Assembly (NCBI RefSeq): GCF_029369745.1
Contig: NZ_CP120210.1
Coordinates: 5,332,001 to 5,396,000, forward strand
Reading direction: 5' to 3'
Length of the DNA stretch: 64,000 nt
DNA from: Amycolatopsis sp. QT-25
Lineage (GTDB): Bacteria > Actinomycetota > Actinomycetes > Mycobacteriales > Pseudonocardiaceae
The notes under the pieces are model-generated. The model saw only the letters and a program-made list of their open reading frames with translations. It was not told the origin of the DNA and searched no databases. The translations under genes were made by a program, and so were the position numbers. Shown piece by piece: positions 48,034 through 56,424 of the stretch. Each line of letters starts with the position of its first letter. Positions within the stretch are counted from its first letter, which is position 1.

Positions 48034-51000
48034 TCAGCAAGGGCGGGACAGCAGTTTTCCGTGTTTTCGTTCTGCTTCGTGAGCCAGTTCTTCGAGCAGG
48101 GACCGTCGCTCCGGTGACGTTCCCGGTTCGGCCGCCCACCGCAGCAGTCTCGCCGCGATTTCTCCGGGATCACGCGCATCGGCCGGCGTGCACGGTCCCG
48201 GCACCCAGTGCGGGATCGTCTGGCGCGCGGCGGTGTCCAGTGGTCCGCCGTCCCCCTTCGCCGCGCGGAGCAACGGTTCCCAGTCGCCCAGGAACGCCAG
48301 TCCCGTCGATCGTCCCGCTTCGACGGTGGGATGCAGTCCGGTGGTGTCGAACCCGGCGAGAACACGGTGCGCGTCGGCGTATTCTCCCGTTTCCCTGGCG
48401 AAACCTCCCAGCGCCGCCAAAACCCGCGCGTGCGGCGCGATCTCGACGATTCCGTGACGCCCTGTCGAAAACGTCTCCGCCGTGGTCGCGAGCTTACGAT
48501 TTCCGGCGATTTCGATGACCTCGGGAAGCGCTTTCGTCAGCTTCGCCGCCGCGACCGCCAATGCCCACTCCACGGCGTCTTCGCGCTGCTTGAACACTGC
48601 CTCGCGAGCGGCCACGCTCAACGGCGGGCCAGGATGGCGAGTGCCGTCCCACGATGGCGCGTACGACGCCAGTTCCTCGATGGCACCCTCGACACCGTCG
48701 GCGAGAAGCCGGTCCAACTCGTCCGGCGCCGGACTGGTGTGCGCCATCATCGTGCTCCACGGCCAATACAGCCGAGCCGCCAGCCCGCGGTCGCGGAGAA
48801 TTCGCGCCGAACCCCTGGTCAGGGCGAAGCCTCGTCGCGGGTCGGCCCGCACCACGGCGTGGCACAGGGCGGCCAGCCCTTCGATCCGGTCCGCCTCGAC
48901 GACCGGCGCGAGTGCGATGACCAGCCGCTCCACCCGAGCGACGGCGGCGGGCGAAGTCGCCGCGCCGGCGGCGATCAGCAGGAGATGAAGCGGCGAAGTG
49001 GCCAGGACGGGAAGGACCAGTGCGTCGCGAGCCGGCCGATTGCCGGAAAGCAGTTGGTGAGCCAGCAAAACGGCCTCGGACTCGGGCAGTTCCGTCAACC
49101 GGGAAAGCGCGCCGGGAGGCATCGGCTCGAAGGAGAAGCCGGACAGCAGATCACCGACGTCGTAGGCGATCCCGTAGGAGAATCGTCTGGTGATCAGTTC
49201 CGCCGGCGAGCTCGTCCGCTCCAGGAGGCGCACCCGCGTTTCGTTCGCCTCCCGGATCTCTCGGCTGCGGGACAGGGTCGGAAGCCGGGCTTCGACATCA
49301 CGAAGACCGTTCGCCGTCAGCTCTTCCCGCACTTCGTGCAGACGCGATGGCACCACCACGTCGAACCGGCGCAAGAGGCCGTCGGCCGCGAGAGCGACAC
49401 GCGGATCACCTGCCTGGAGCAACTCCCCCTGCAGCAGCTCGAGGCCCCTGATCCGCGCCGCGCCGATCACCGCGAGGGCAGCGAGCACCGTTTCGGCCGG
49501 ATGTTCGCCACGGGCCAGGACTTCGCCGAGGACATGGCGGGCCCAGACGGCGTACGGCCAGTCGGGGCCGGCCCGTGTCGCGGAGAGTGCGAGTACCGCC
49601 AGGATCTCGAGCTGAGCCGTGGCGGGGGTTCCGGGGTCGAGGAGCACGTCGGAGATGGCTTGCCGTGCGGGCGGAATTCCGGTCAGCAGCAGGGATTCCG
49701 CCACCGAGCGACGAGTATGGGCACCCGCGCCGGCATCGGCCAGCAAGGTCTTCCATCCCCGCACCGGGCCGAGTGCCAGTACCGGCCTGAACGCCAGCAT
49801 CCGTGCCGCGAACCGCGGATCGGCGGAGAGCACGCTTCGCACCATGAGTTCGACGACGGAGTCCGGTGTACTCGGCAGCCTCGCCGCGAGAACGCAGATG
49901 TCGCGCCACGCGAAGGCTCGCGCCCGGTCCTCGGCGAAATCACCGGACAACGCCCGCGCGGCGAAGTAGTCGCGCTCGGCGAGCCTGAGGAAGCGCACAC
50001 CTCGCGGCCCCGCTTCCAGGATTCCGCGCCCGAGAAGGCCGCCCAGCTCGAAACCCGGCCGGACGGGCTCGGCGGTGTCGACGGCCATGGCCGCCACGGA
50101 CGCCAGCGTCTTGATCTCCTCTTCGGTCAGGTCACCCGCGAAGTACCGCTCGTACCGGGCACCGATCGACGCGGACGACTGTTCTTCCACCGCGGCCTCG
50201 GCGAGCATCGCGACCAGGCCCTGGGGCACTCCTCCATCGGCGCGGTGCGTCTCGACGAGCGTGGAGACCAGCTCCCGCCGCACGGTCAGCGGGATCGGCC
50301 GCCTGCTCAGGAACCAGGTGATGTCCTCTTCGTCCCAGAGGGCCAGCCTGTGCACCGGAAGCCCGAACGCCTCCGCCGCCCGGCCACCGTCGCGAACGGC
50401 GACCGTCAGGCGGATCCGGGGAAAGTGGGCGCGCAGCGAACGAGCCCACTCCGCGATTCGCGCGAAACCCGTGCCGGGCACCTCGTCGAGGCCGTCGAGG
50501 AGCAGGTGCACGGCGCCGAGCACGAGCGCTTCACGGGGGACGTCCAGGCGCGGCCCCTCCGGACCCGCCAGCAGTTCGGCCGCCGTGAGGAGCAGGGGGA
50601 ACCGCAGCGAACCGGAGCCGGGCCCGGGATCGGCGATGTCGAGGGCACGCCGGTAGGCCAGCTCCAGCAGCAGCCGCGACTTCCCCGCCCCCGGCCCGCC
50701 GGTCACCACCGCCGACTCCTCGTGCTCGGCCACGAGAGGGAATTCGTCGTGCTCGCGGGAAAGGCGGACGATCAGTTCCCGTGCCCGGTCGAGGTAGCAC
50801 GTCCGAGTGAACCGATCACGCAGTTCGTCGATCTCCGGAGCAGCCAACCCCGGATGCCGCGCCTCCACGGCGGCGAGCAGACCCGCCAGCAACGACGCGG
50901 CTCCCGGCCGGGTCAGGTCGATCACCGGGGCGACCCGGCTGAAGAGTTCGGAAAGCCGCTCGCCGTGGGCGAAGGGGTTTTCGTCGGCCAACCACTCCGC

Positions 51001-52386
51001 GGCGACCGCGGCGATCGCGTGCGTGGCGCGCAACGCGTGCTCGGGGTGCGCGGACCACTTCACCGTGCGGTAGGCCGACAAATGCAGCACCGCCGCGTAG
51101 TCGAGCCAGACGGTGTCACCCGGGTGAAGACGCTGGGACGCCACCCTCACCTCGTGGAGGATCCGAAAGGCCACGAGTGCCTGGTCTTCGAAGAACCCCT
51201 CGACGATCCGGTCGAATTCGGCGGCGTCCATCGCCACTGTCCTCGCCCTGGTGGCGAACGCGAGCAGGCGCTGGATCCGGACGAGGTCCGCGTACGGGAG
51301 CCCGGCGAAGACGTCGCGCATCAGGCTGACCTCCAGCCAGGCCGCGTCCGACAGCACCGGCCGGTCCTCGGCCGTCCGCGCGAAATCGATCAGCACCGGA
51401 CGGCCGTCGACGCACATCACGTTGCGGGCGTTGAGATCGCCGTGCACCACACCGCGCACCCGCCCGAATCGCGGATCGGTCAGCGCGGGCCGGAGCCCGG
51501 CCGCGGGATCGGCCGTCCGGACACCGTCCGCGACGACCACGCCCTCTTCCCGCTCAAGGGAACCGAAAGCACCATCGAGGGTACGACGCTGTTCGGAGAA
51601 CCTGCTCCGGATCACCCGTCCGGAGAGCACCGTGTCCGTGTCCTGCCCCGATGTTTCGATCCGGACTTCGGAATCTCCGGAATCCGCTATCCGGAGCTCT
51701 TGCCCGGAATGGAATTCACCCTGCCCGAGAGAAACTTCGAGAACGTCTTCCGCATAGATCGGTTCTCCGGTGACCGTCCCGGCACTGAGCACGAGATCAG
51801 GCCCCAAAGTGGGGTTGAGATCCCGCAAACTCCGCGAAGAAAAAATTTTCCTGCGGTTGTGGAACGGAGTGGCCATCTGCGCGAAGAGATCGCCGATCAA
51901 CCGCCGGGCGGCCGTGGCCGAGGCGGGATCCGCGAGGGCGGTCCGGACGAGATCCTCCAACGTCGACACCGCCGCCTGCGGCCTGCCCGCGTAATCGGCG
52001 ACGTGGGTGTACACCACGGCCTCGATCTCACCGTCATGTCCGCTTCCGCTGTCCAGGGCACCTCGCGTCGCCTCCTGAATGGGCGCGCACACCGCGGCCG
52101 GATACGGAACGAGCAACCGCCGGTAATTCCCGTACTCGGCGGCCATTTCCTCGGCAGCGCCGATCTTCACCACACGCTGCCGGTGTTCCGCGCCCGCGCG
52201 CAGCGCGACTTCGAGGACGAATGCCCCACTCCGGCCGCCGTCGATCACCCGGGTGATCTCGATGCTCTCGACCGATCCTTGCCAGCCCGGCCCGGATCGG
52301 CCGATCCGGTGCAGCGCGTGCCGGAACATGCCCTTCCGGTCCGGCGGTAGTTCGACGTTTTCCGAGAGGATCTCGACGTTGGCCAC
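48034..52386 (-). CDS. Giant kinase-like–NACHT NTPase (STAND) protein
   Basis: 1450 residues from GTG 52386 (RBS GGGGAGG, 5 nt spacer); the open frame upstream is not coding. Residues ~1-480 contain an aminoglycoside-phosphotransferase/kinase-like domain with the catalytic loop HGDLNARNVM (~314) and IDFART. Residues ~540-750 are a NACHT/STAND NTPase: Walker A VTGGPGAGKSRLLL (~561) and Walker B LLLDGLDEVPG (~628). The remaining ~700 residues are helical repeats. This layout fits NTP-dependent conflict systems (ternary-system type); activity on drugs is not implied. Upstream member of a long run of minus-strand genes. Confidence 0.82.
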   Translation of the reverse strand: MANVEILSENVELPPDRKGMFRHALHRIGRSGPGWQGSVESIEITRVIDGGRSGAFVLEVALRAGAEHRQRVVKIGAAEEMAAEYGNYRRLLVPYPAAVCAPIQEATRGALDSGSGHDGEIEAVVYTHVADYAGRPQAAVSTLEDLVRTALADPASATAARRLIGDLFAQMATPFHNRRKIFSSRSLRDLNPTLGPDLVLSAGTVTGEPIYAEDVLEVSLGQGEFHSGQELRIADSGDSEVRIETSGQDTDTVLSGRVIRSRFSEQRRTLDGAFGSLEREEGVVVADGVRTADPAAGLRPALTDPRFGRVRGVVHGDLNARNVMCVDGRPVLIDFARTAEDRPVLSDAAWLEVSLMRDVFAGLPYADLVRIQRLLAFATRARTVAMDAAEFDRIVEGFFEDQALVAFRILHEVRVASQRLHPGDTVWLDYAAVLHLSAYRTVKWSAHPEHALRATHAIAAVAAEWLADENPFAHGERLSELFSRVAPVIDLTRPGAASLLAGLLAAVEARHPGLAAPEIDELRDRFTRTCYLDRARELIVRLSREHDEFPLVAEHEESAVVTGGPGAGKSRLLLELAYRRALDIADPGPGSGSLRFPLLLTAAELLAGPEGPRLDVPREALVLGAVHLLLDGLDEVPGTGFARIAEWARSLRAHFPRIRLTVAVRDGGRAAEAFGLPVHRLALWDEEDITWFLSRRPIPLTVRRELVSTLVETHRADGGVPQGLVAMLAEAAVEEQSSASIGARYERYFAGDLTEEEIKTLASVAAMAVDTAEPVRPGFELGGLLGRGILEAGPRGVRFLRLAERDYFAARALSGDFAEDRARAFAWRDICVLAARLPSTPDSVVELMVRSVLSADPRFAARMLAFRPVLALGPVRGWKTLLADAGAGAHTRRSVAESLLLTGIPPARQAISDVLLDPGTPATAQLEILAVLALSATRAGPDWPYAVWARHVLGEVLARGEHPAETVLAALAVIGAARIRGLELLQGELLQAGDPRVALAADGLLRRFDVVVPSRLHEVREELTANGLRDVEARLPTLSRSREIREANETRVRLLERTSSPAELITRRFSYGIAYDVGDLLSGFSFEPMPPGALSRLTELPESEAVLLAHQLLSGNRPARDALVLPVLATSPLHLLLIAAGAATSPAAVARVERLVIALAPVVEADRIEGLAALCHAVVRADPRRGFALTRGSARILRDRGLAARLYWPWSTMMAHTSPAPDELDRLLADGVEGAIEELASYAPSWDGTRHPGPPLSVAAREAVFKQREDAVEWALAVAAAKLTKALPEVIEIAGNRKLATTAETFSTGRHGIVEIAPHARVLAALGGFARETGEYADAHRVLAGFDTTGLHPTVEAGRSTGLAFLGDWEPLLRAAKGDGGPLDTAARQTIPHWVPGPCTPADARDPGEIAARLLRWAAEPGTSPERRSLLEELAHEAERKHGKLLSRPC

Positions 52387-52464
52387 CTGAACCTCCCCGG
52401 CGAGGCGCCATGCGTAGGGTGACACCCTAGCGAGATCCTGGTGCCCGGCAACACCGGAGGTGGC

Positions 52465-52824
52465 ATGTCGCGAGACCCTCGTCGGGAGGAGTGGGCGGCC
52501 CTGTGCGCGCGCCTGCGGCGGCTCGCCGGTGACGCGAACTGGTTCGCGCTCCGTCCGGATTTCGACGACTTGGCGGCGGCGACACGGGCCGGAGAAGACA
52601 CCCTCGACGGCTGGCGGGCACTCGAGGCGAAACTCGCTCGCCTCGCCGAAGCGGAGGTGAACCAAGTCTTCCGCCACAGCGAAGGCGGCGACGCGCGTCA
52701 GGACACCGGCTCGGAGGCGAGGCACGGCTGCCCGCGCGAGGTCTGTGATCGCGTCGCGGTGGCGCCCGCCGGCGCACCGCCGAAGTGCGCTCTGTTCGGT
52801 GTTTCGATGCACGAGCTGCCCTGA
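52465..52824 (+). CDS. Small helical protein divergent from the NACHT gene
   Basis: ATG 52465 after CCGGAGGTGGC gives 119 residues. The first ~75 are helical (EEWAALCARLRRLAGDANWF, DTLDGWRALEAKLARLAEAE) and look like a small effector-associated or adaptor protein; the remainder is less ordered and may be out of real frame. Divergent orientation with the kinase-NACHT gene (78 bp) suggests functional linkage. A CATRA-associated small protein is a possible relative, from memory only. Confidence 0.55.
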   Translation: MSRDPRREEWAALCARLRRLAGDANWFALRPDFDDLAAATRAGEDTLDGWRALEAKLARLAEAEVNQVFRHSEGGDARQDTGSEARHGCPREVCDRVAVAPAGAPPKCALFGVSMHELP

Positions 52825-52908
52825 CGGCCGCATCGCCGGCTGATCCGGGCCTGCCTCGCCCAGGATTCGCCGGCGAACGCCTGGCCCGGCACAACGCGCG
52901 ACACGCGT

Positions 52909-53040
52909 GATCGAAGCCGTGACTCGCGTGTTTGAAGCCGTAACACGCAATGCGGCCTCCAAGCACGCGAGTTACGGCTCTGATCACGCGAGTTACGGCT
53001 CTGATCACGCGAGTTCGGGCTCTGATCACGCGAGTTCGGA
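52909..53040. repeat. Inverted array of a 21-nt repeat
   Basis: Three full and one partial copies of CACGCGAGTTACGGCTCTGAT lie at 52964-53040, two exact and two with ACGG changed to CGGG or similar. Upstream (52909-52951) two diverged copies occur in the opposite orientation, so the whole array can fold into a long hairpin. No unique spacers separate the units. It fills most of the 222-bp gap between convergent genes at 52824 and 53047. The same unit occurs as the stem at 20122-20167. Confidence 0.75.
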
Positions 53041-53046
53041 CTTCGG

Positions 53047-53682
53047 TCAGATGACCCCGGCCCGCACGGCGTACGCGACGGCGTGGGGCCGGTTGCGCAG
53101 CTTCAGCCGTCCGGTGATGCCCTGGATGATGTGCTTCACGCTGCGTTCCGAGTAGCTGAGCTCGCCGGCGATCTCGACGGTGTCCTTGCCCTCGGCCATC
53201 AGCCGCAGGACGTCGATCTCCCGCGTGGTGAGCCCGGCGGTGTTGACGCCCATCGGGTCGAGCACCTCGCGCTGGAGTCGTTCGACGTGCTTGAGCAGTT
53301 CGCCGAGCAGGCTCGGCGGGAGTACGCCGCCGCCGGTGGCCGCGGCGCGGACGGCGTGCGCCAGGCGTTCGCCGGTCGTCGCCGAACGCGGCAGCACCGC
53401 CACCACCCGGCATTCGATGGCGGGTACGAGTTCCGCCTCGCTGATCTGACTCACCACGAGCACCACCGGCTTGCCGTCCTCGGCGGCGAGCCGCCGCAGC
53501 CAGAGCACCGTCTCGGGCGTCAGCCGTTCCGTGGCGAACACCAGTACGTCGGTCTCGGCGCGCCGCTCCCAGACCCGGATGCCGATCCCCTGCTGCGTGC
53601 TCAGCTGGCTGGCCAGGCCCGCCGTGGTGATCGGGTCGGGCGCGTGCACCGCCACGGTGATCTGTCGGGTTTCCGTGTCCAC
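53047..53682 (-). CDS. LuxR-type response-regulator-like protein
   Basis: 211 residues from GTG 53682 after GGAGGGG. N-terminal receiver-like domain (ITVAVHAPDPITTAGLASQL, KPVVLVVSQISEAELVPAI) lacks a clear phosphorylatable Asp at the usual site. C-terminal LuxR HTH: GLTTREIDVLRLMAEGKDTV and EIAGELSYSERSVKHIIQGI. No sensor kinase adjoins it. It probably responds to a ligand or partner rather than a phosphate. Confidence 0.85.
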   Translation of the reverse strand: MDTETRQITVAVHAPDPITTAGLASQLSTQQGIGIRVWERRAETDVLVFATERLTPETVLWLRRLAAEDGKPVVLVVSQISEAELVPAIECRVVAVLPRSATTGERLAHAVRAAATGGGVLPPSLLGELLKHVERLQREVLDPMGVNTAGLTTREIDVLRLMAEGKDTVEIAGELSYSERSVKHIIQGITGRLKLRNRPHAVAYAVRAGVI

Positions 53683-53764
53683 TTCGTCCCCTCCGCTTGT
53701 CCGCGGCCCCAGTCGGATGGGACACAGTCTGCGAAGGAGCTCTTCACGAAGTCTCCACGAGTCC

Positions 53765-54016
53765 TCAACGAGGCGTGAAGGACTTCGTGGCCAGCTGAAA
53801 CGCCTCCACGTACTTCGGCAGCTCGCCGAGGATTTCGCGGAGCCTGGCCTCGGGGCCGCTGTAGTGCGGGTCGGCGAGCAGGGCGTGCCCGAAGGCCAGC
53901 GTGCGCCGAAGCTCGGTGATGCGTGCTTCGGCCTCGTCGGCGTCGAGCACCAGCCCGCCGTTCTGGGCGAGACCGAGCAGGACGTCTCCGGCGAACAGCT
54001 CCTGATCCTCACTCAC
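53765..54016 (-). CDS. Small helical hypothetical protein
   Basis: 83 residues if started at GTG 54016 (GTG 54022 is also possible). Acidic start SEDQELFAGDVLLGLAQNGG, then VLDADEAEARITELRRTLAF and ILGELPKYVEAFQLATKSF. All-helical, no signal peptide. Family not recognised. It is 82 bp upstream of the LuxR-type gene on the same strand. Confidence 0.6.
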   Translation of the reverse strand: MSEDQELFAGDVLLGLAQNGGLVLDADEAEARITELRRTLAFGHALLADPHYSGPEARLREILGELPKYVEAFQLATKSFTPR

Positions 54017-54219
54017 CGGCACAGCATGCACAGCCGCGCATGCCCACCACCAGCGCCGGACGACACTTTGCCCCTGCGAACGTCCGGGTTGCCCACTCGC
54101 CCGTGGCCTGTCCCGGCCGTGAAACCACAGGAACGGACCTCCGATGGTCCACCGATCGGCGAACTCCGGGAACGGCCCCTTCCGCCCGGCCGAAACCCAC
54201 ACGGCGGCTGCCCGCTTGA

Positions 54220-54249
54220 TTGCGAAGCCCACAGCGGCGCCATTAGGCT
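54220..54249 (+). promoter_or_regulatory. Possible sigma-70-type promoter for the SARP gene
   Basis: TTGCGA (54220-54225) and TAGGCT (54244-54249) are separated by 18 bp, 51 bp before the ATG at 54301. Spacing and sequence match the actinomycete vegetative consensus in part. The rest of the 284-bp gap shows no other feature. No experimental support. Confidence 0.3.
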
Positions 54250-54300
54250 TTCCGCCGAGCAGGGCTCTTTCTCGGCGGTCGAAAGCACAGGCGGCAGGTC

Positions 54301-56364
54301 ATGGACGAGGTTTCCTCGCTGACGGTGCGGCTGCTGGGCGGTCCTTCCGCCCGGTCCGACGCAGGCGAGATCGCCCTCGGGCCGGCGCAGCGGCAGGCGG
54401 TGTTCGCCGCGCTCGCGCTGCACGCCGGCCAGTTCGTCTCCCGTAAGGAGCTCATCGACGCCGTCTGGGGCGAGCGGCCTCCGGACAGCGCCACCGGCAT
54501 CGTGTATACCTACGTCTCCGCCTTGCGCCGCGCGCTGGAGCCGGTGGGCGGACCGCTCGTCGCCACCCGTGCCGGTTACCGCCTCGACCTGCCGAGGGAG
54601 CGGGTCGACGTCCACGTCTTCGAGGCCGAACTGGAACACGCCCGCGCGCATCGGCGCACCGGCGCGCACCGGCGGGAGCTGGAGTCGCTGCGGTCCGCGC
54701 TCGGGCAGTGGCGAGGGTCCGCGCTGGACGGGATCCCCGGCCCGTTCGCCGAGACCCAGCGCGCCCGGCTGGACGAACTGCGGATGAGCGCGCTCGAGCG
54801 CCAGGCCGAGGTCGCGCTGCGCCTGGGCGGCCACCGCGAACTCGTGGGCGAGCTCACGGTGCTGGTCGGGCGCCATCCGCTGCGTGAAGGCCTGCACCGC
54901 CTGCTGATCACCGCGTTGTTCCGGGCGGGCGGGCGGGCCGAGGCGCTGGCCGCGTTCGACCGCGCCCGCGAGACGATCATCGAGCAGTCCGGTCTCGAAC
55001 CCGGCCCGGAACTGCTGTCCCTGCGGCAGCGCGTCCTGGACGACGATCCCTCACTGCACCACCGCGACCAGCCGGAACGGCACCGGCCGACGACGGCCGT
55101 GCCCGATCGGCCCTCCCTCTTCGTCGGCCGCGAGTTCGAACTCGCCCGGCTGCGCCGCCACCTGTCCGCGCTGCTGACCGAAGGCCGCGGCGGGACGGTC
55201 TGGGTGGACGGCGAGGCGGGCAGCGGCAAGAGCACGCTCCTGGCGGAGGTACTCGCCTCGGCGACCAGCCGCACGCGCTGGGTCACCGCCGACGAGCTGA
55301 CCAGCGCGGTCCCGCTGAACCTCATCGCCGACAGCCTCGGCGGCGAAGCACTCGACGATCTCGGCGGAACGGTCACCGAACTGTGCGCCGACGGACCGCG
55401 GGTGCTCGTCTTCGAGGATCTGCACTGGGCCGACGAAGGAAGCCTGCTCGCCTGGCAGCGGCTTCACCGGCTCACCGCGCGGCTGCCGCTGCTGCTGATC
55501 GGCTCGGCGCGCCCGCTCCCCCGGCGGCGCCTGCTCGACGTCCTCCGCTCGGAGCTCGACGGGGAGATCGTCTCGCTGCCGCCGTTCGACGCCCCGGCCG
55601 TCGCCGCGCTCGCCGAGGAGACGCTGGCCAGGGATCCCGGCCGGGACTTCCTCGGTTTCGCCGCCGAGTACACCGCCGGGAACGCCGGCTACCTGCGCGA
55701 GCTGTTCGCCGAGTTCGCCGAAGGCCGGGAGACGACCACCGCGCCGCACAGCCGGCTCGCCTCCATGGTGGACGCCCAGCTCGCCACGCTTTCGCCGGCG
55801 TGCAAGCGAACGTTGACCTCGGCCGCGCTGCTCGGCTCGTCGTTCGCGGTCGCCGAACTGGCGGACGTCACCGGCCGCGAACCGGCGGCGCTCGTCGAAG
55901 CGGTCGACGAGGCACTCGCCGCACGCGTGCTGGAATCCGAGGAAGACCGCCTGCGGTTCCGCGTCCCGCTGGTGGCCTCGGTCTTCGCCGCGAACACGCC
56001 ACCCGCCATCCGCGCCGTGCTGCACCAGGAGATCGCCGCGACGATGGCGGAGTCCGGCGCGCCCGCCGACCGGGTCGCCGAGCACCTGCTCCAGGCAGGC
56101 GACGAACTGACGGGGCCCTGGATTCCGCGATGGGTGCTCGACAATGTCCGCGCGCTGCCCGCCGGACCCGCCGTCGAACTGCTCCATCTGCTTTCGCGCC
56201 AACGAAATCTCACCGAGGAACAGCATCGGGACCTGGCGGGTGAACTCGCCGCGCTGCTGTTGCCCGAACCGGACACCGCCTCCTCCGGACCCGCCCAGCC
56301 CTGGTGCACCCCGCTGCACGCGCTCGGCCGGGTGCCCGACCGAACCGCGCCGAGGACGTCTTAA
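54301..56364 (+). CDS. SARP-type regulator with ATPase domain (AfsR-like)
   Basis: 687 residues. N-terminal OmpR-type DNA-binding domain (GPAQRQAVFAALALHAGQFV, ELIDAVWGERPPDSATGIVY), bacterial transcriptional-activation domain (VDVHVFEAELEHARAHRR, ALFRAGGRAEALAAFDRARE), then AAA ATPase with Walker A VDGEAGSGKSTLL and Walker B VLVFEDLHWADE. Compared with the neighbour at 56425 it ends early, without TPR region or LuxR HTH. Activators of this kind switch on secondary metabolism. Possible target unknown. Confidence 0.88.
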   Translation: MDEVSSLTVRLLGGPSARSDAGEIALGPAQRQAVFAALALHAGQFVSRKELIDAVWGERPPDSATGIVYTYVSALRRALEPVGGPLVATRAGYRLDLPRERVDVHVFEAELEHARAHRRTGAHRRELESLRSALGQWRGSALDGIPGPFAETQRARLDELRMSALERQAEVALRLGGHRELVGELTVLVGRHPLREGLHRLLITALFRAGGRAEALAAFDRARETIIEQSGLEPGPELLSLRQRVLDDDPSLHHRDQPERHRPTTAVPDRPSLFVGREFELARLRRHLSALLTEGRGGTVWVDGEAGSGKSTLLAEVLASATSRTRWVTADELTSAVPLNLIADSLGGEALDDLGGTVTELCADGPRVLVFEDLHWADEGSLLAWQRLHRLTARLPLLLIGSARPLPRRRLLDVLRSELDGEIVSLPPFDAPAVAALAEETLARDPGRDFLGFAAEYTAGNAGYLRELFAEFAEGRETTTAPHSRLASMVDAQLATLSPACKRTLTSAALLGSSFAVAELADVTGREPAALVEAVDEALAARVLESEEDRLRFRVPLVASVFAANTPPAIRAVLHQEIAATMAESGAPADRVAEHLLQAGDELTGPWIPRWVLDNVRALPAGPAVELLHLLSRQRNLTEEQHRDLAGELAALLLPEPDTASSGPAQPWCTPLHALGRVPDRTAPRTS

Positions 56365-56424
56365 ACTGCGGAGACACAGTAGTGAACCGGCCACTTTCGG
56401 TGCATGACGAGAAGGGGAGCCGGC

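Noticed and set aside
48034..52386. Aminoglycoside resistance from the APH-like domain
   Set aside because: The domain is part of a 1450-residue NACHT protein in a conflict-gene setting; nothing indicates a drug substrate.
52909..53040. CRISPR-like array
   Set aside because: 21-nt units are directly adjacent with no unique spacers, partly inverted, and no cas genes are present.
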